The notes below the pieces were generated by a model. That model was given only the letters and a program-made list of their open reading frames with translations. It made no database searches and was not told the DNA's origin. Positions 54,116 through 63,212 of a stretch of 64,000 nt of DNA are shown in pieces. Both the position numbers and the translations under genes were made by a program. This stretch comes from Gammaproteobacteria bacterium (GTDB taxonomy: Bacteria; Pseudomonadota; Gammaproteobacteria; GCA-001735895), in contig JABHSO010000220.1 in NCBI GenBank assembly GCA_018669845.1, positions 34,460 through 98,459 of the forward strand, in the 5' to 3' direction. The number at the start of each line of letters is the position of its first letter. The first letter of the stretch is position 1.

Positions 54116-54696
54116 ATTACCTCGATAACTGTTGTTCTGATGAAGACAGTTCTCATATCCAGCAGTGTGTGCTTTGTTTAAATGAAGTGGTTCAAATCAG
54201 CGAAAGCCGATCGCAACTACAACAGTTACCACAGGTACAGGCGCCTGCCCACCTATGGGCTAAAATTCAAAATGAGATTCAGCCACAACCGGCTGTAAAA
54301 AAAGCTCAACCCTGGACCTATCAATGGATTGCCACTGCTGCCTCTATCGTCATAGTCGCTACACTTTTCATACTCAACCCCTTACAGAAAGCGGAAACTC
54401 TTCAACCACTTGTATCCAGCCCTGAATATTTAAGCCTGTTACAGGAAAGCCAGCAACTCGAATCTACTCTAGCCTATCTCAATCGCCAACCAACTATCAT
54501 TAATCTCAGTACGGTGGGTAAAATTTCTCAATATCGCGACAGTATTGCCACTATTGATGTTGCTTTGAATGAATACAACAAAACAAATCAGGATCAGGAA
54601 TTCAGAACCACTTTAATGAAAGAACGAGTGCACTTGATGCGACAGCTTGTTAAACAGAAAGCCAAACCTTTAATGTCAACCTATAGAACCTTTTAA
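54067..54696 (+). CDS. Membrane zinc-binding (ZAS) anti-sigma factor
   Basis: The 209-residue protein has an N-terminal ZAS motif His30-x3-Cys34-x2-Cys37 (HIQQCVLC), a single membrane helix (about 83-101, WIATAASIVIVATLFIL) and a periplasmic helical part with possible coiled coil. It should hold the sigma factor inactive at the membrane until a redox or envelope signal. The periplasmic part may be read by the PDZ protein encoded 19 bp downstream. Confidence 0.85.
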   Translation: MAKYSDDQHPATATLLDYLDNCCSDEDSSHIQQCVLCLNEVVQISESRSQLQQLPQVQAPAHLWAKIQNEIQPQPAVKKAQPWTYQWIATAASIVIVATLFILNPLQKAETLQPLVSSPEYLSLLQESQQLESTLAYLNRQPTIINLSTVGKISQYRDSIATIDVALNEYNKTNQDQEFRTTLMKERVHLMRQLVKQKAKPLMSTYRTF

Positions 54697-54715
54697 GCTA
54701 CACGGGGATAATCCA

Positions 54716-55726
54716 ATGAACAAAACACTCACCTTCCTGCTTTTAAACCTGTGTTTAACCTTAGGTTCAAATAGTTATGCTTCAACGCAACAAGGCTCAC
54801 AACAAGATGATGATGCAACTCTGCATCATCATCAGGTAATACAGTTAGCCGATGAAGTCAGTATCAATATCAATGACAGGATGGCTGCAAAACTGGATAA
54901 GATTAAAATACTGATTGCCGCAAACACCCATAATCAGGAAGCCAATGAAATCAATCATGAGATTATTGAAATCAATAAAGATATGAATGAAATGGGTGAA
55001 GAGTTCAATGAAGAAATGAATGAAATGGGTAAGGAACTCAAAGGACTGGTCAAAATGCTGAGAAAGATGGGAGACAAAAAAGCAAGTAACGGGGCTTTTC
55101 TGGGAATACTGCTGGATGAAGAAGCAAGTGTAGACGAAGGCATATTATTACTTGGCGTCACGCCTAACGGCCCTGCTCAAAGTGCTGGCTTAAAAGCTGA
55201 TGATGTTATTACCAGTATAAACTCAAAAAGTATGGCTCGTACTAGTGACAAGTCTCCAGCCAGCATACTTTATAGCACCATGAAAAGTGTTAAACCAGGC
55301 GATGAACTGACTCTTTTACTAGACAGAAAAGGTGAGCAGAAGAAAGTCATTTTTATGGCCGGCAAACGAGGAGATCATCTGCAATATGGTATTAATTTCT
55401 TAGCGGATGATCTTGAAAAAAGAATAAAGAAAAAAATTCATATTGAGATAAATGATGAAGATTTTTCAGGTATTGAGCTTTACCCCATTAACAATAAGCT
55501 GGGCAGTTACTTCGGATCAGACACCGGTATGTTAATCTTAAACATTCCTGAAGATAATAAATTTGACCTGTTGCAAGGTGATGTCATATTAAAGATCGGC
55601 GATCGCACTCCAAAATCTACCTCACAAACCTGGAGAATTCTGGACTCTTATGACACTGGCGAAAATATAAACCTGACTCTAATGCGCGATCAGAAAGAAA
55701 TTAAAATTTCTGTTAATAAACCTTAA
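54716..55726 (+). CDS. Secreted protein with coiled coil and two PDZ domains
   Basis: The 336-residue protein has a signal peptide (about 1-23) and a highly charged coiled coil (about 75-125, EINKDMNEMGEEFNEEMNEM). PDZ domain 1 (about 125-220) has GFLGILLDE, GPAQSAGLKADDVITSIN and KPGDELTLLLDRKGE. A degenerate PDZ 2 (about 255-336) has GMLILNIPEDNKFDLLQGDVILKIGD. No protease triad is present. PDZ domains bind exposed C-termini, so it is probably the misfolding sensor or adaptor for the sigma/anti-sigma pair. The stop codon abuts a repeat element. Confidence 0.82.
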   Translation: MNKTLTFLLLNLCLTLGSNSYASTQQGSQQDDDATLHHHQVIQLADEVSININDRMAAKLDKIKILIAANTHNQEANEINHEIIEINKDMNEMGEEFNEEMNEMGKELKGLVKMLRKMGDKKASNGAFLGILLDEEASVDEGILLLGVTPNGPAQSAGLKADDVITSINSKSMARTSDKSPASILYSTMKSVKPGDELTLLLDRKGEQKKVIFMAGKRGDHLQYGINFLADDLEKRIKKKIHIEINDEDFSGIELYPINNKLGSYFGSDTGMLILNIPEDNKFDLLQGDVILKIGDRTPKSTSQTWRILDSYDTGENINLTLMRDQKEIKISVNKP

Positions 55727-56183
55727 ACTTAAGTAACTCAGCAAGTTTCAATATTCTGTTACTTTAATGATTTTTCACCCCGAAGGCACGAAGTACACGA
55801 AGGAAAACCATTATGTAATAATGAAATTTGTTTGAAATCATAACTTATGATCAAGTTAATAGTTTTCCTGATTACCCCTGAGGCTCAGCTATCCTATCTC
55901 ATTGAAAATATTATTCACCACAGAGGAAGAGAATGGGATTAGTTATTGCTAAATTCCAATATATTTAGAGCATGAGATGCTTTCTTAAGCTTAAAAAAAC
56001 TTTTTACCTCTGTGTGCTCCGTGTCCTCTGTGGTGAAAAGGTTTTAAGAGCTTTGATGGCTGAAGCTCAGGGGTAATCAGGATAGTTTTTAAGAAATGTG
56101 TATTTGTTTTCCTTCGTGTACTTCGTGATCTTCGTGGTGAATATGTTTTGATTTTTAATTATGTTAAATAGTTATAAGTTTAA
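55725..56183. repeat. CACGAAG-family element interrupted by another element
   Basis: Left half: GTAACTCAGCAAGTTTCAA, then CACCCCGAAGGCACGAAGTACACGAAGG (from 55733). Right half: CCTTCGTGTACTTCGTGATC and TTCGTGGTGAATATG ... AATAGTTAT (to 56175). The halves match the other CACGAAG copies, but a 215-bp foreign palindrome sits in the loop. Outer flanks AAACTTAA and AAGTTTAA agree at six of eight positions. Lies between the convergent PDZ and aroA genes. Confidence 0.7.
55859..56089. mobile_element. Nested 215-bp MITE with 8-bp target duplication
   Basis: Terminal inverted repeats CCTGATTACCCCTGAG..CAGC (55867-55889) and their complement (56059-56081) agree at 21 of 23 bases. The octamer ATAGTTTT stands immediately outside both ends (55859-55866 and 56082-56089), a perfect target-site duplication. 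Inside is a second palindrome, CACCACAGAGG with CCTCTGTGGTG. No reading frame of note. It was inserted into the loop of the outer CACGAAG element. Mobilised presumably by a transposase elsewhere. Confidence 0.85.
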
Positions 56184-56186
56184 AAA

Positions 56187-57470
56187 CTATCTGGTCAACG
56201 AAAGAAATAAGTCAAAATAACCTGGGAAGGTTTTTGATGTGCATCCGGGATCATTGATGGTAATAGCAGCATCACCAAATGCTGCCAGAGAAAAGCACAT
56301 TGCCATGCGGTGATCATCATAGGTATCTATGGCAGCACTCTGAATGGTTTTAGGCGGATCAATAACAATATAGTCATTCCCTTCTTCTACAATAGCACCT
56401 AACTTCCGTAATTCTGTCGACATTGCTGCCAGCCGGTCAGTTTCTTTCACACGCCAGTTATAAATATTGCGGATAGCCGTTTTTCCCCTGGCAAATAAAG
56501 CTGTGGTTGCAATCGTCATCGCCGCATCGGGAATATGATTAAGATCGACATCAACTCCTTTTAACTCACCAGAATTACTAACTTCTATCCATTCATCTGA
56601 CCAGGTAACTTTTGCACCCATCAATTCCAGTACTTCTGCAAAGCGTGCATCACCCTGCACACTGGCTTTTCCAGTTCCATGAACTTTTACACTACCACCG
56701 GCAATGGCAGCAGCTGCCAGAAAATAAGAAGCAGAAGACGCATCGCCTTCTACCATAATAGAACCCGGTGAACTATAAGATTGACCACTTTTAATAAAAA
56801 ATGCCTGATCATTTCGGTTTTCCACTTCTACACCAAAACGTTTCATAACATCCAGAGTAATCGCAATGTATGGTTTTGAAACCAGTTCGCCATCTACTTT
56901 TATCAGTAAATCCTGCTGACAAAAAGGTGCTGCCATTAACATTCCGGTTAAATATTGACTGGATATATTGCCCTTAATTGAAACTTTTCCACCTTGAATA
57001 CCCTTTGCATTTATTTTAATGGGAGGAAAACCAGTTTCCTGCAAATACTCGATATCGGCTCCCGTTTGTTTTAAGGTACCGACTAAATCATCGATAGGTC
57101 GCTCATACATTCTGGGTTCACCCATTAACGTAAACTCACCATGACCCGTGCAAAGTGCAGCAGTCAGAGATCTCATGGTTGTACCGGAATTCCCCATGAA
57201 CAATTCAGTGTTATTTTCCACCTTAAAAGACCTTGCTAAACCGGTCATTTCGCAAATAGTTCTGTCTTCAGAAAGAGTGTATTTAACTCCCAGCTTAGCC
57301 AGTGCTGTCAGCATGTGCCTGACATCATCACTATCTAGTAAATTAGTAATTGTCGTAGTACCTTGCGCCATTGCGGAAAGTAATAAAATTCTGTTAGAGA
57401 GGCTTTTAGATCCGGGAATTAATACTTCGCCGTTGATATGGCTTAAAGGTTTAAGAGTCAGTGTTTCCAT
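56187..57470 (-). CDS. aroA: 5-enolpyruvylshikimate-3-phosphate synthase
   Basis: Shikimate pathway step joining PEP and shikimate-3-phosphate. The 427-residue protein has standard length and motifs: [97 protein letters not shown] and [12 protein letters not shown]. It is class I like the enterobacterial enzyme. It stands alone, without serC or aroH-type neighbours. It is separated from the downstream TldD/PmbA genes on the same strand by 91 bp. Confidence 0.96.
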   Translation of the reverse strand: METLTLKPLSHINGEVLIPGSKSLSNRILLLSAMAQGTTTITNLLDSDDVRHMLTALAKLGVKYTLSEDRTICEMTGLARSFKVENNTELFMGNSGTTMRSLTAALCTGHGEFTLMGEPRMYERPIDDLVGTLKQTGADIEYLQETGFPPIKINAKGIQGGKVSIKGNISSQYLTGMLMAAPFCQQDLLIKVDGELVSKPYIAITLDVMKRFGVEVENRNDQAFFIKSGQSYSSPGSIMVEGDASSASYFLAAAAIAGGSVKVHGTGKASVQGDARFAEVLELMGAKVTWSDEWIEVSNSGELKGVDVDLNHIPDAAMTIATTALFARGKTAIRNIYNWRVKETDRLAAMSTELRKLGAIVEEGNDYIVIDPPKTIQSAAIDTYDDHRMAMCFSLAAFGDAAITINDPGCTSKTFPGYFDLFLSLTR

Positions 57471-57561
57471 GTAGAGTTAAGACAGCTATTTTAAGATAAG
57501 CAGAATTGTACCTTAATCCAGCAGTTGATTGGGCTTCCATGCCCATATCCAGAAAAAATAG

Positions 57562-58848
57562 TTATGATATAACAAGACCGGGGGATCTTATCCACGAATA
57601 GGCACAGTTACCGAAATCTACTTGCTGTCGTGAAACCGCATTAACTTCTTTCAACACAGATGCAATATTACCAGAGACCATTGTTTCGCTAACAGGGTAT
57701 AGTATTTTTCCGTTTTCAATGTAGTAACTGTTTTTAGCAACACCAGAAAAATCACCCTTATCATTTGGACTTCCACCTGAAAACCGTCCTAATAAAATAC
57801 CTTTCTCAACGCCCGCAATTAAATCATCAAGTTCCGTTTCACCGGCATCCATAATCATGTTATCTCCATCATTTAAGGCGATGGGTAATCCTGTTTTATT
57901 AGCGCCAAACTGGTTTAAAAGATAACTGTTTAAGATACCTTTATTAACTAAAGTTGTATTTTGGGCAACTATGCCATCACCTGTTAAAGGATAAGCTGAG
58001 GCTAAGGTCGTTGAACGAGGCTGACAATGCAGAGTGAGTAATGGAGAAGTAACCGCGGTATTAACAGCTTCTTTATAAATTGAAGTTCCTGCAATCATTT
58101 GTCCATCAGAAATATTAGAGGTTAAAAAACCAATAAAATCATCCATCGCATGAGGTGTGATAACAAGATCACCGGTAAACTTTTTAGCTATTTGACGGGT
58201 TTTAACCTGTTCTTCTGATTGTTTAAGTAATTCAGCCAAATGAGCTTCATGCTGTAACTCTTTTTCCAGTGTCGTACTGCTAAAGCCACTGTAATTAAAC
58301 GAAGAAGTATCGCCTCCTGATTTTGATGTAAACATCGCATAGGCATTATAAGCACCCTGATTAACTGTAAAATTAACACCATTACTATTTACAATACGCG
58401 TTTTGTGATGGGTAAAATCAATGACTGCTTCTTCCAGTATCGTCGTCGGGTGATTGTTTTTTGTATACTCAATAAAAGCTGAAAGGCGGTCATACATTAA
58501 TCCAGCATCAGCCTGTTCAGCTCCCAGAGTAAATTCTTCTGCCGGTTGATTTGGGGCTATATCATAAGCATCATCCTGTGGAGACCCTTCTGCCATATCA
58601 CTCAAATCGGCAATTGCCTGATCTACTGATTCGCTATCAAGCCTATTTAAACTCAGACTTGCTCGGCGGGAATCACTAATACCGGTAATTTGAAGGTTTG
58701 TATTAAAGCCTGTTCTTAAAAGATTTATCTCAGAGTGCTGTTGATTAAGTTCATGTTTTTCACTTTCATCAAGTTCAAGTTGAACACGATCAAAACCGGC
58801 TGCTTTCATTTTATCCAGACATGCATTTATTAATTGATCCTGTGACAT
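57562..58848 (-). CDS. PmbA/TldE-like subunit of a TldD/PmbA protease pair
   Basis: The 428-residue protein has the TldD/PmbA fold without the HExxxH zinc motif, as expected for the PmbA (TldE) partner. Segments include RTGFNTNLQITGISDSRRASLSLN, VNSNGVNFTVNQGAYNAYAMF, GDLVITPHAMDDFIGFLTSN, TLVNKGILNSYLLNQF and LLGRFSGGSPNDKGDFSGVAKNSYYIENG. It lies 2 bp after the TldD-like gene, so the two should form a heterodimer. It is closer to the adjoining-gene pairs of Firmicutes and cyanobacteria than to E. coli PmbA (impression from motifs, not a search). Confidence 0.85.
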   Translation of the reverse strand: MSQDQLINACLDKMKAAGFDRVQLELDESEKHELNQQHSEINLLRTGFNTNLQITGISDSRRASLSLNRLDSESVDQAIADLSDMAEGSPQDDAYDIAPNQPAEEFTLGAEQADAGLMYDRLSAFIEYTKNNHPTTILEEAVIDFTHHKTRIVNSNGVNFTVNQGAYNAYAMFTSKSGGDTSSFNYSGFSSTTLEKELQHEAHLAELLKQSEEQVKTRQIAKKFTGDLVITPHAMDDFIGFLTSNISDGQMIAGTSIYKEAVNTAVTSPLLTLHCQPRSTTLASAYPLTGDGIVAQNTTLVNKGILNSYLLNQFGANKTGLPIALNDGDNMIMDAGETELDDLIAGVEKGILLGRFSGGSPNDKGDFSGVAKNSYYIENGKILYPVSETMVSGNIASVLKEVNAVSRQQVDFGNCAYSWIRSPGLVIS

Positions 58849-58850
58849 GC

Positions 58851-60233
58851 TTATTGCCCTCCCATGTTAACTTTACACTTCATGTCAGGACCACCCACGC
58901 TTACAGGCATCATCTGTTTTTTCCCGCAATATCCACTACAATTCCAGACCATATCATCAGAAAGCATGTCTACTGTTTTTAACATATCAAAAGCAATGCC
59001 CGATATGGTTGTATCCTGAATGCTACGCCCAAGCTGACCATTTTTAATTTCGTAGCCTAATGTCACTGAAAACATAAATTCAGAGGTTGAATCAGCCTGG
59101 CCATTACCTGTTTTCATCAAATAATAACCATCTTCAACACTGGAAATCATGTCTTCTAAATTATCATTTCCTGGCAGAACAGCTGTATTACGCATTCTGA
59201 TTAAAGGTTCATCTGAAAATGTAAAAGCGCGGGCATTACCGGTTAATTCGGTATCATAAAATGCTGCTGATTCACGGTTATGCATAAAGCCTTTCAATAC
59301 TCCTTGCTCGATAAGAACGGCATCTCTGGCTTCGACACCTTCATCGTCTATGTGTACTGGCACCTGCAATAACTCACCGTTCATGCTGTGTGCAAAATCA
59401 ACCATATTGACTATAGAACTAGCCACCTGCTGGTCTACTAAATCTCCAGCTACTGAACCACCTCTTACCAGGTCAGCTTCTGTCGTATGCCCGACTGCTT
59501 CATGGGCCAGCATGCCGGTCAGTTCACCTGACAATACAACTTCCTTAAACCCTGCTTGCGCTGACACTGCTTCTGTTTTTTTCATCAAATGTTCAACCAG
59601 ATTATCGATCACAGGATACAAACTGGCGGGATCATCAAAACAATCTTCAAATTGCCCTCGCTCAGATACAGGCTCAAACATATCAACTGGTTCACCCTGG
59701 CCATTTTCAGCCGTCAGGAAAATATACAACATTGACCTTGGTATCATTGAGTAACCTTCAGAACCCGCCGTACAGCTCAACTGTTTTTCCATATCTTCTG
59801 TACGAAGCATGACTCTTCTAGCCATCAAATCAGGGTAATTATCTGCAATATAAGCATCCACAGAACGTACATATTCAATTTTATGTTGAGATGAAACAAC
59901 CGGGCGTTTACTGGTAAAATCAAACTCACCGCTAAAGCCGGCAGGAATTAATTGCTGAACATGCCCCGGAGCTCTTTTGCCCAGTAATTTAGCATTGTCA
60001 GCAGCAGCTTTTATGACTTTATTGATCGCTGATTCATCCGCTTCTGGGTAAGAGGCAAAACCCCAACAACCCTGATAAAATGATCTGGCGGATATCCCAC
60101 CTTTTATCTGTTTATTATTAGCCACTAAATCACCATTCAATAACATGATTGAGCTATTCCTATTTTCCTGTAAGCGAAGTTCTGCATAACCGTTCAAGTC
60201 TCGCACAAGACCTGTCAGAGGTTGTTTATTCAT
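58851..60233 (-). CDS. TldD-like zinc metalloprotease subunit
   Basis: The 460-residue protein has the TldD zinc motif HEAVGHTTEADLV (HExxxH) in the middle and a C-terminal MVWNCSGYCGKKQMMPVSVGGPDMKC segment providing the third metal ligand and Cys. E. coli TldD reads HEAIGHGLEGD, so the residues after the motif differ. TldD/PmbA heterodimers degrade unfolded peptides or trim RiPP precursors such as microcin B17 and CcdA. No RiPP or toxin gene is seen nearby, so the target is open. It is the first gene of the pair. Confidence 0.87.
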   Translation of the reverse strand: MNKQPLTGLVRDLNGYAELRLQENRNSSIMLLNGDLVANNKQIKGGISARSFYQGCWGFASYPEADESAINKVIKAAADNAKLLGKRAPGHVQQLIPAGFSGEFDFTSKRPVVSSQHKIEYVRSVDAYIADNYPDLMARRVMLRTEDMEKQLSCTAGSEGYSMIPRSMLYIFLTAENGQGEPVDMFEPVSERGQFEDCFDDPASLYPVIDNLVEHLMKKTEAVSAQAGFKEVVLSGELTGMLAHEAVGHTTEADLVRGGSVAGDLVDQQVASSIVNMVDFAHSMNGELLQVPVHIDDEGVEARDAVLIEQGVLKGFMHNRESAAFYDTELTGNARAFTFSDEPLIRMRNTAVLPGNDNLEDMISSVEDGYYLMKTGNGQADSTSEFMFSVTLGYEIKNGQLGRSIQDTTISGIAFDMLKTVDMLSDDMVWNCSGYCGKKQMMPVSVGGPDMKCKVNMGGQ

Positions 60234-60378
60234 GAAGTTAACCTTAAGAATTATTTTTTTAGTACACTAAGAATATCAGCAGAAAGGGCTAATTAAGAAA
60301 GAATATTTTTAAAATTGAATAGTCCAGATTTGAATAAGGAAGAAATTATTAATATAAGAAGCATTAGCAGAGATAAAA

Positions 60379-61671
60379 TCAATGGGTTAAACTTTCCGCT
60401 AAATAGCCGAGACGTTCATGTATGCCCAGATATTGATGAATTTCATCCGGGAAATCACCGGGTTTTAAGGCTTCAATAATTTTCAGATCAGGAAAATCGA
60501 TCAGGTTGATTATCTGGGCTTCATCCTTGGGAATTTCAGGATTATAAATCAGTATGCTTGGTTTTAATGCTGATCGAGAATCTGCACAAATAACCAGACC
60601 AATTTTATCATCATTAAGCCTGATCACCGTGCCTGGCGGATAAACACCCAGTAATCCAATCAACCTTTCAACTAATTTTCTATCAAGCTTTTCTTTATAT
60701 TTATGATATAAAGTCACTAATGCCATTTTAGGGGCCATTGCAGCTTTAACATCTGCAGGGTTACACAGGTTATCGTATAAGTTTACGATAGAAACGATAC
60801 GCACAAATTTAGACAGTTGATTAGCTTTCAACTTGTTTGGATAGCCCGAACCATCTAATAACTCATGATGTTTTTCTATGACATCAAGAACCTCCTTATC
60901 CATAACTCGAATTCGTTTAATCATTCGGCTACCGTATTGAGGGTGGCTTTGAACTATTTTTTGTTCTGCAGGACTTAAGGCAGTTTTTTTGTTTTTAATG
61001 GTTCCTGGTAAATCAATTTTACCAATATCATGCAGCAAAGCTCCTGTTCCTAAAATTTTAAGTTCAGCAGCATTCATACCTTCTGCTGCCCCCAACATCA
61101 GGCTCAACATAGAGACATTGGTAATATGGTTATAGTCACTATGTTCACCATCCCCCAGATTAACTAACTGAGTCATCATGTCTTCACTACCTTCAAAGGT
61201 AGATGCCATTTGATCGACAATATCATCAACATCATGAATAGCATTGGCAGGTCGATTTTTTAAATCTTTAGTAACATTTTGAATTTGTTTGGAAGTTGCA
61301 TTATATTTTTTTGTAATTTCTTTACGGACTTTATTTACCTTTCGAGCTCGTTCTCGCTGAGCTTCTTTTTCTTTCCACAACAACTCTTCCAGCTTTTTTT
61401 GCTCTTCATCAATGACATCTTCGGTAATATCATCATCAACTGTGCTCTCATCAGCAGATGAGCCTAAAAAAAGCACATCACTTTTATCAAGATCAACAGT
61501 AACTGTTTTAATCTTCAAGCTTTTTATAACCTTGATATCATTATCATTTTTGATTTTAAACGTAGAAAAGGTAAACGGATGATCCATCCATTTCAGGTTT
61601 AGATCGATGTAAAGTCCTACAACGAGATCGTTAACAGAAACTGTTATTGTATTGCTTTCAGCTTGAGCCAT
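60379..61671 (-). CDS. HD-GYP c-di-GMP phosphodiesterase with N-terminal DUF3391-like domain
   Basis: The 430-residue protein has an N-terminal DUF3391-like domain (about 8-90, VNDLVVGLYIDLNLKWMDHPF), a charged coiled coil (about 88-125) and an HD-GYP domain (about 165-350). Metal and active residues seen are His182, HD at 214-215 (LLHDIGKIDLP), HPQYG, HHE at 268-270 and DGSGYP (273-278). It should hydrolyse c-di-GMP, opposing the cyclase at 5248. No membrane segment. It is a single gene with a long upstream gap. Confidence 0.9.
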   Translation of the reverse strand: MAQAESNTITVSVNDLVVGLYIDLNLKWMDHPFTFSTFKIKNDNDIKVIKSLKIKTVTVDLDKSDVLFLGSSADESTVDDDITEDVIDEEQKKLEELLWKEKEAQRERARKVNKVRKEITKKYNATSKQIQNVTKDLKNRPANAIHDVDDIVDQMASTFEGSEDMMTQLVNLGDGEHSDYNHITNVSMLSLMLGAAEGMNAAELKILGTGALLHDIGKIDLPGTIKNKKTALSPAEQKIVQSHPQYGSRMIKRIRVMDKEVLDVIEKHHELLDGSGYPNKLKANQLSKFVRIVSIVNLYDNLCNPADVKAAMAPKMALVTLYHKYKEKLDRKLVERLIGLLGVYPPGTVIRLNDDKIGLVICADSRSALKPSILIYNPEIPKDEAQIINLIDFPDLKIIEALKPGDFPDEIHQYLGIHERLGYLAESLTH

Positions 61672-61898
61672 ATTTTTATTATATAAATTTCAATGATTTG
61701 CGAAATAACATCAAAAGTTATTATAGCCTTATTTATGATTTATTCAGGTCACTCAAGGAATTAAACTTATGATACAAGCCTATTAAGATTAAAAACCATT
61801 TATTTTTTACAAATTTAACTGCAAATACAGGAGGAAAGTAGTTAGACACTGATGGATTAACATTTTCCATTTCTACCTGACTTTAAGCAGTATCAGAT

Positions 61899-62006
61899 CC
61901 GTCATTCCTGCATGTTTTTTGCAGCAATCGTCTTTGAAAGACAATTTTCTCTAAGCTTCGCTGTAAATTTTGAGAAATACCTACTAAAAGTGTGGAGGAA
62001 TGACGG
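61899..62006. repeat. CCGTCATTCCT inverted-repeat element
   Basis: CCGTCATTCCTGCATG (61899-61914) and GGAGGAATGACGG (61994-62006) form terminal arms around about 80 bases, and a smaller hairpin TGCATG..TTGCAG sits inside the left arm. It lies in the 812-bp gap between the HD-GYP gene and the ABC ATPase. The remainder of this gap (61672-61898 and 62007-62266) shows no defensible gene; a 63-codon minus frame near 62.2 kb lacks a ribosome site. Confidence 0.55.
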
Positions 62007-62266
62007 GAGAACAGATTCCCATACATAATCAAATTAAGTTCACATTAGTAAGAAAAATGAAAACTCTCATTCAGATAATCTATCATTGCACCACCTATTT
62101 CAGGATGACTTCCTGTTCGGTTTGAGCTGTATTCTTCTTTAAACTGAAATGAACAGCGCATCCGGGAATTAATAAACTGGTTACATAAAGGACCCGATTA
62201 TGCCCAGGTTTCTGGTGTAACCGTTCAACAGGTAAATACTGAGGATTTGTCTGGTTTTCATACTGG

Positions 62267-62476
62267 GTAATTAGTATTTCTGTCACATTAAGGATTTTTT
62301 ACCACTAAGACACGAGGACCACGAAGAAAAACAAATACACATTGATTAAAATCTACTAATTCGATCATTAGTTATGATTTCAAACTTATTTTGTTATTAC
62401 ATCATAATCTTCCTTCGTATACTTAGTGTCTTCGTGGTGATTATTTTTTTGACTTTTAATTACGCTGAATAATTAC
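62267..62476. repeat. Degenerate CACGAAG-family palindromic element
   Basis: Left arm ACCACTAAGACACGAGGACCACGAAG; right arm CCTTCGTATACTTAGTG then CTTCGTGGTGATTATT. The outer ends GTAATTA and GAATAATTAC are weakly preserved. No clear target duplication. It ends just before the ABC ATPase stop. Confidence 0.65.
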
Positions 62477-62483
62477 TATAGAT

Positions 62484-63212
62484 TTATCTAGCCAATACCA
62501 CAGGTGGGTTTGACTCCAAATTTATAAAAACATCCGTATTAAAAACTGTAGATAATATTTTATCTGTTAACACTTCTTCCACCCTGCCAGATTTAACCAT
62601 TTTGCTATTATCCAGCAAACATAAACGATCACAATAACGGGCAGCAAGACTCAGATCATGAATGGCAATAATGACTCCATGACCTGAGCGGGCATAGTCT
62701 GATAACAAGTTCATCACATCACGCTGATAATGAATATCCAGATTGGCTACAGGTTCATCGACCAGCAATACATCGGCCTGATTAGCCAGAACCCTGGCAA
62801 GCCATACACGTGCCTTTTCACCACCGGAAAGCTCATCAACATGACGGTTAGCAAGTTCTGTTACATTGGCCTGTTGCATTGCAGATTTGATGATTTTCTG
62901 ATCACAATCACCCCAGGGTAAACGCCCGAGAGAAACCACATCATGCACCGATAATGCCCAGGCCGACTCAACAAATTGAGGCTGTAAAGCGATACTACGT
63001 GCTCTCTCTAAAGCTGTCAGTGAAGCTAAATTTATACCGTTAAACTCAACTAGACCGGTATGGTTCACTAACCCGGAAAGTGCACTCAATAAGCTGGATT
63101 TTCCAGCTCCGTTCGGCCCTATTAAACCTAGCACTTCGCCTTGCTTCAGCTCAAGGTCAATTGACTGTAGCCGATGATCAACACTCAAGTTATTAATAGA
63201 CATTAGAGCCAT
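62484..63212 (-). CDS. FecE/BtuD-type ABC transporter ATPase
   Basis: The product from ATG 63212 is 242 residues (MALMSINNLSVDH). This start has AAGGAG eight bases ahead and overlaps the permease stop by 10 bp. A longer frame to 63332 would run inside the permease gene. Motifs: Walker A LIGPNGAGKSS, Q-loop ALQPQFVESAW, signature LSGGEKARVWLARVL, Walker B VLLVDEPVANLDIHY and His switch AIHDLSLAARYCDRL. It energises uptake of an iron-siderophore, heme or cobalamin-type ligand with the FecCD-type permease encoded upstream. Confidence 0.9.
   Translation of the reverse strand: MALMSINNLSVDHRLQSIDLELKQGEVLGLIGPNGAGKSSLLSALSGLVNHTGLVEFNGINLASLTALERARSIALQPQFVESAWALSVHDVVSLGRLPWGDCDQKIIKSAMQQANVTELANRHVDELSGGEKARVWLARVLANQADVLLVDEPVANLDIHYQRDVMNLLSDYARSGHGVIIAIHDLSLAARYCDRLCLLDNSKMVKSGRVEEVLTDKILSTVFNTDVFINLESNPPVVLAR

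Noticed and set aside
62095..62286. 63-codon minus-strand frame with GTG start
   Set aside because: No ribosome site, starts inside a degenerate repeat element, no recognisable domain.
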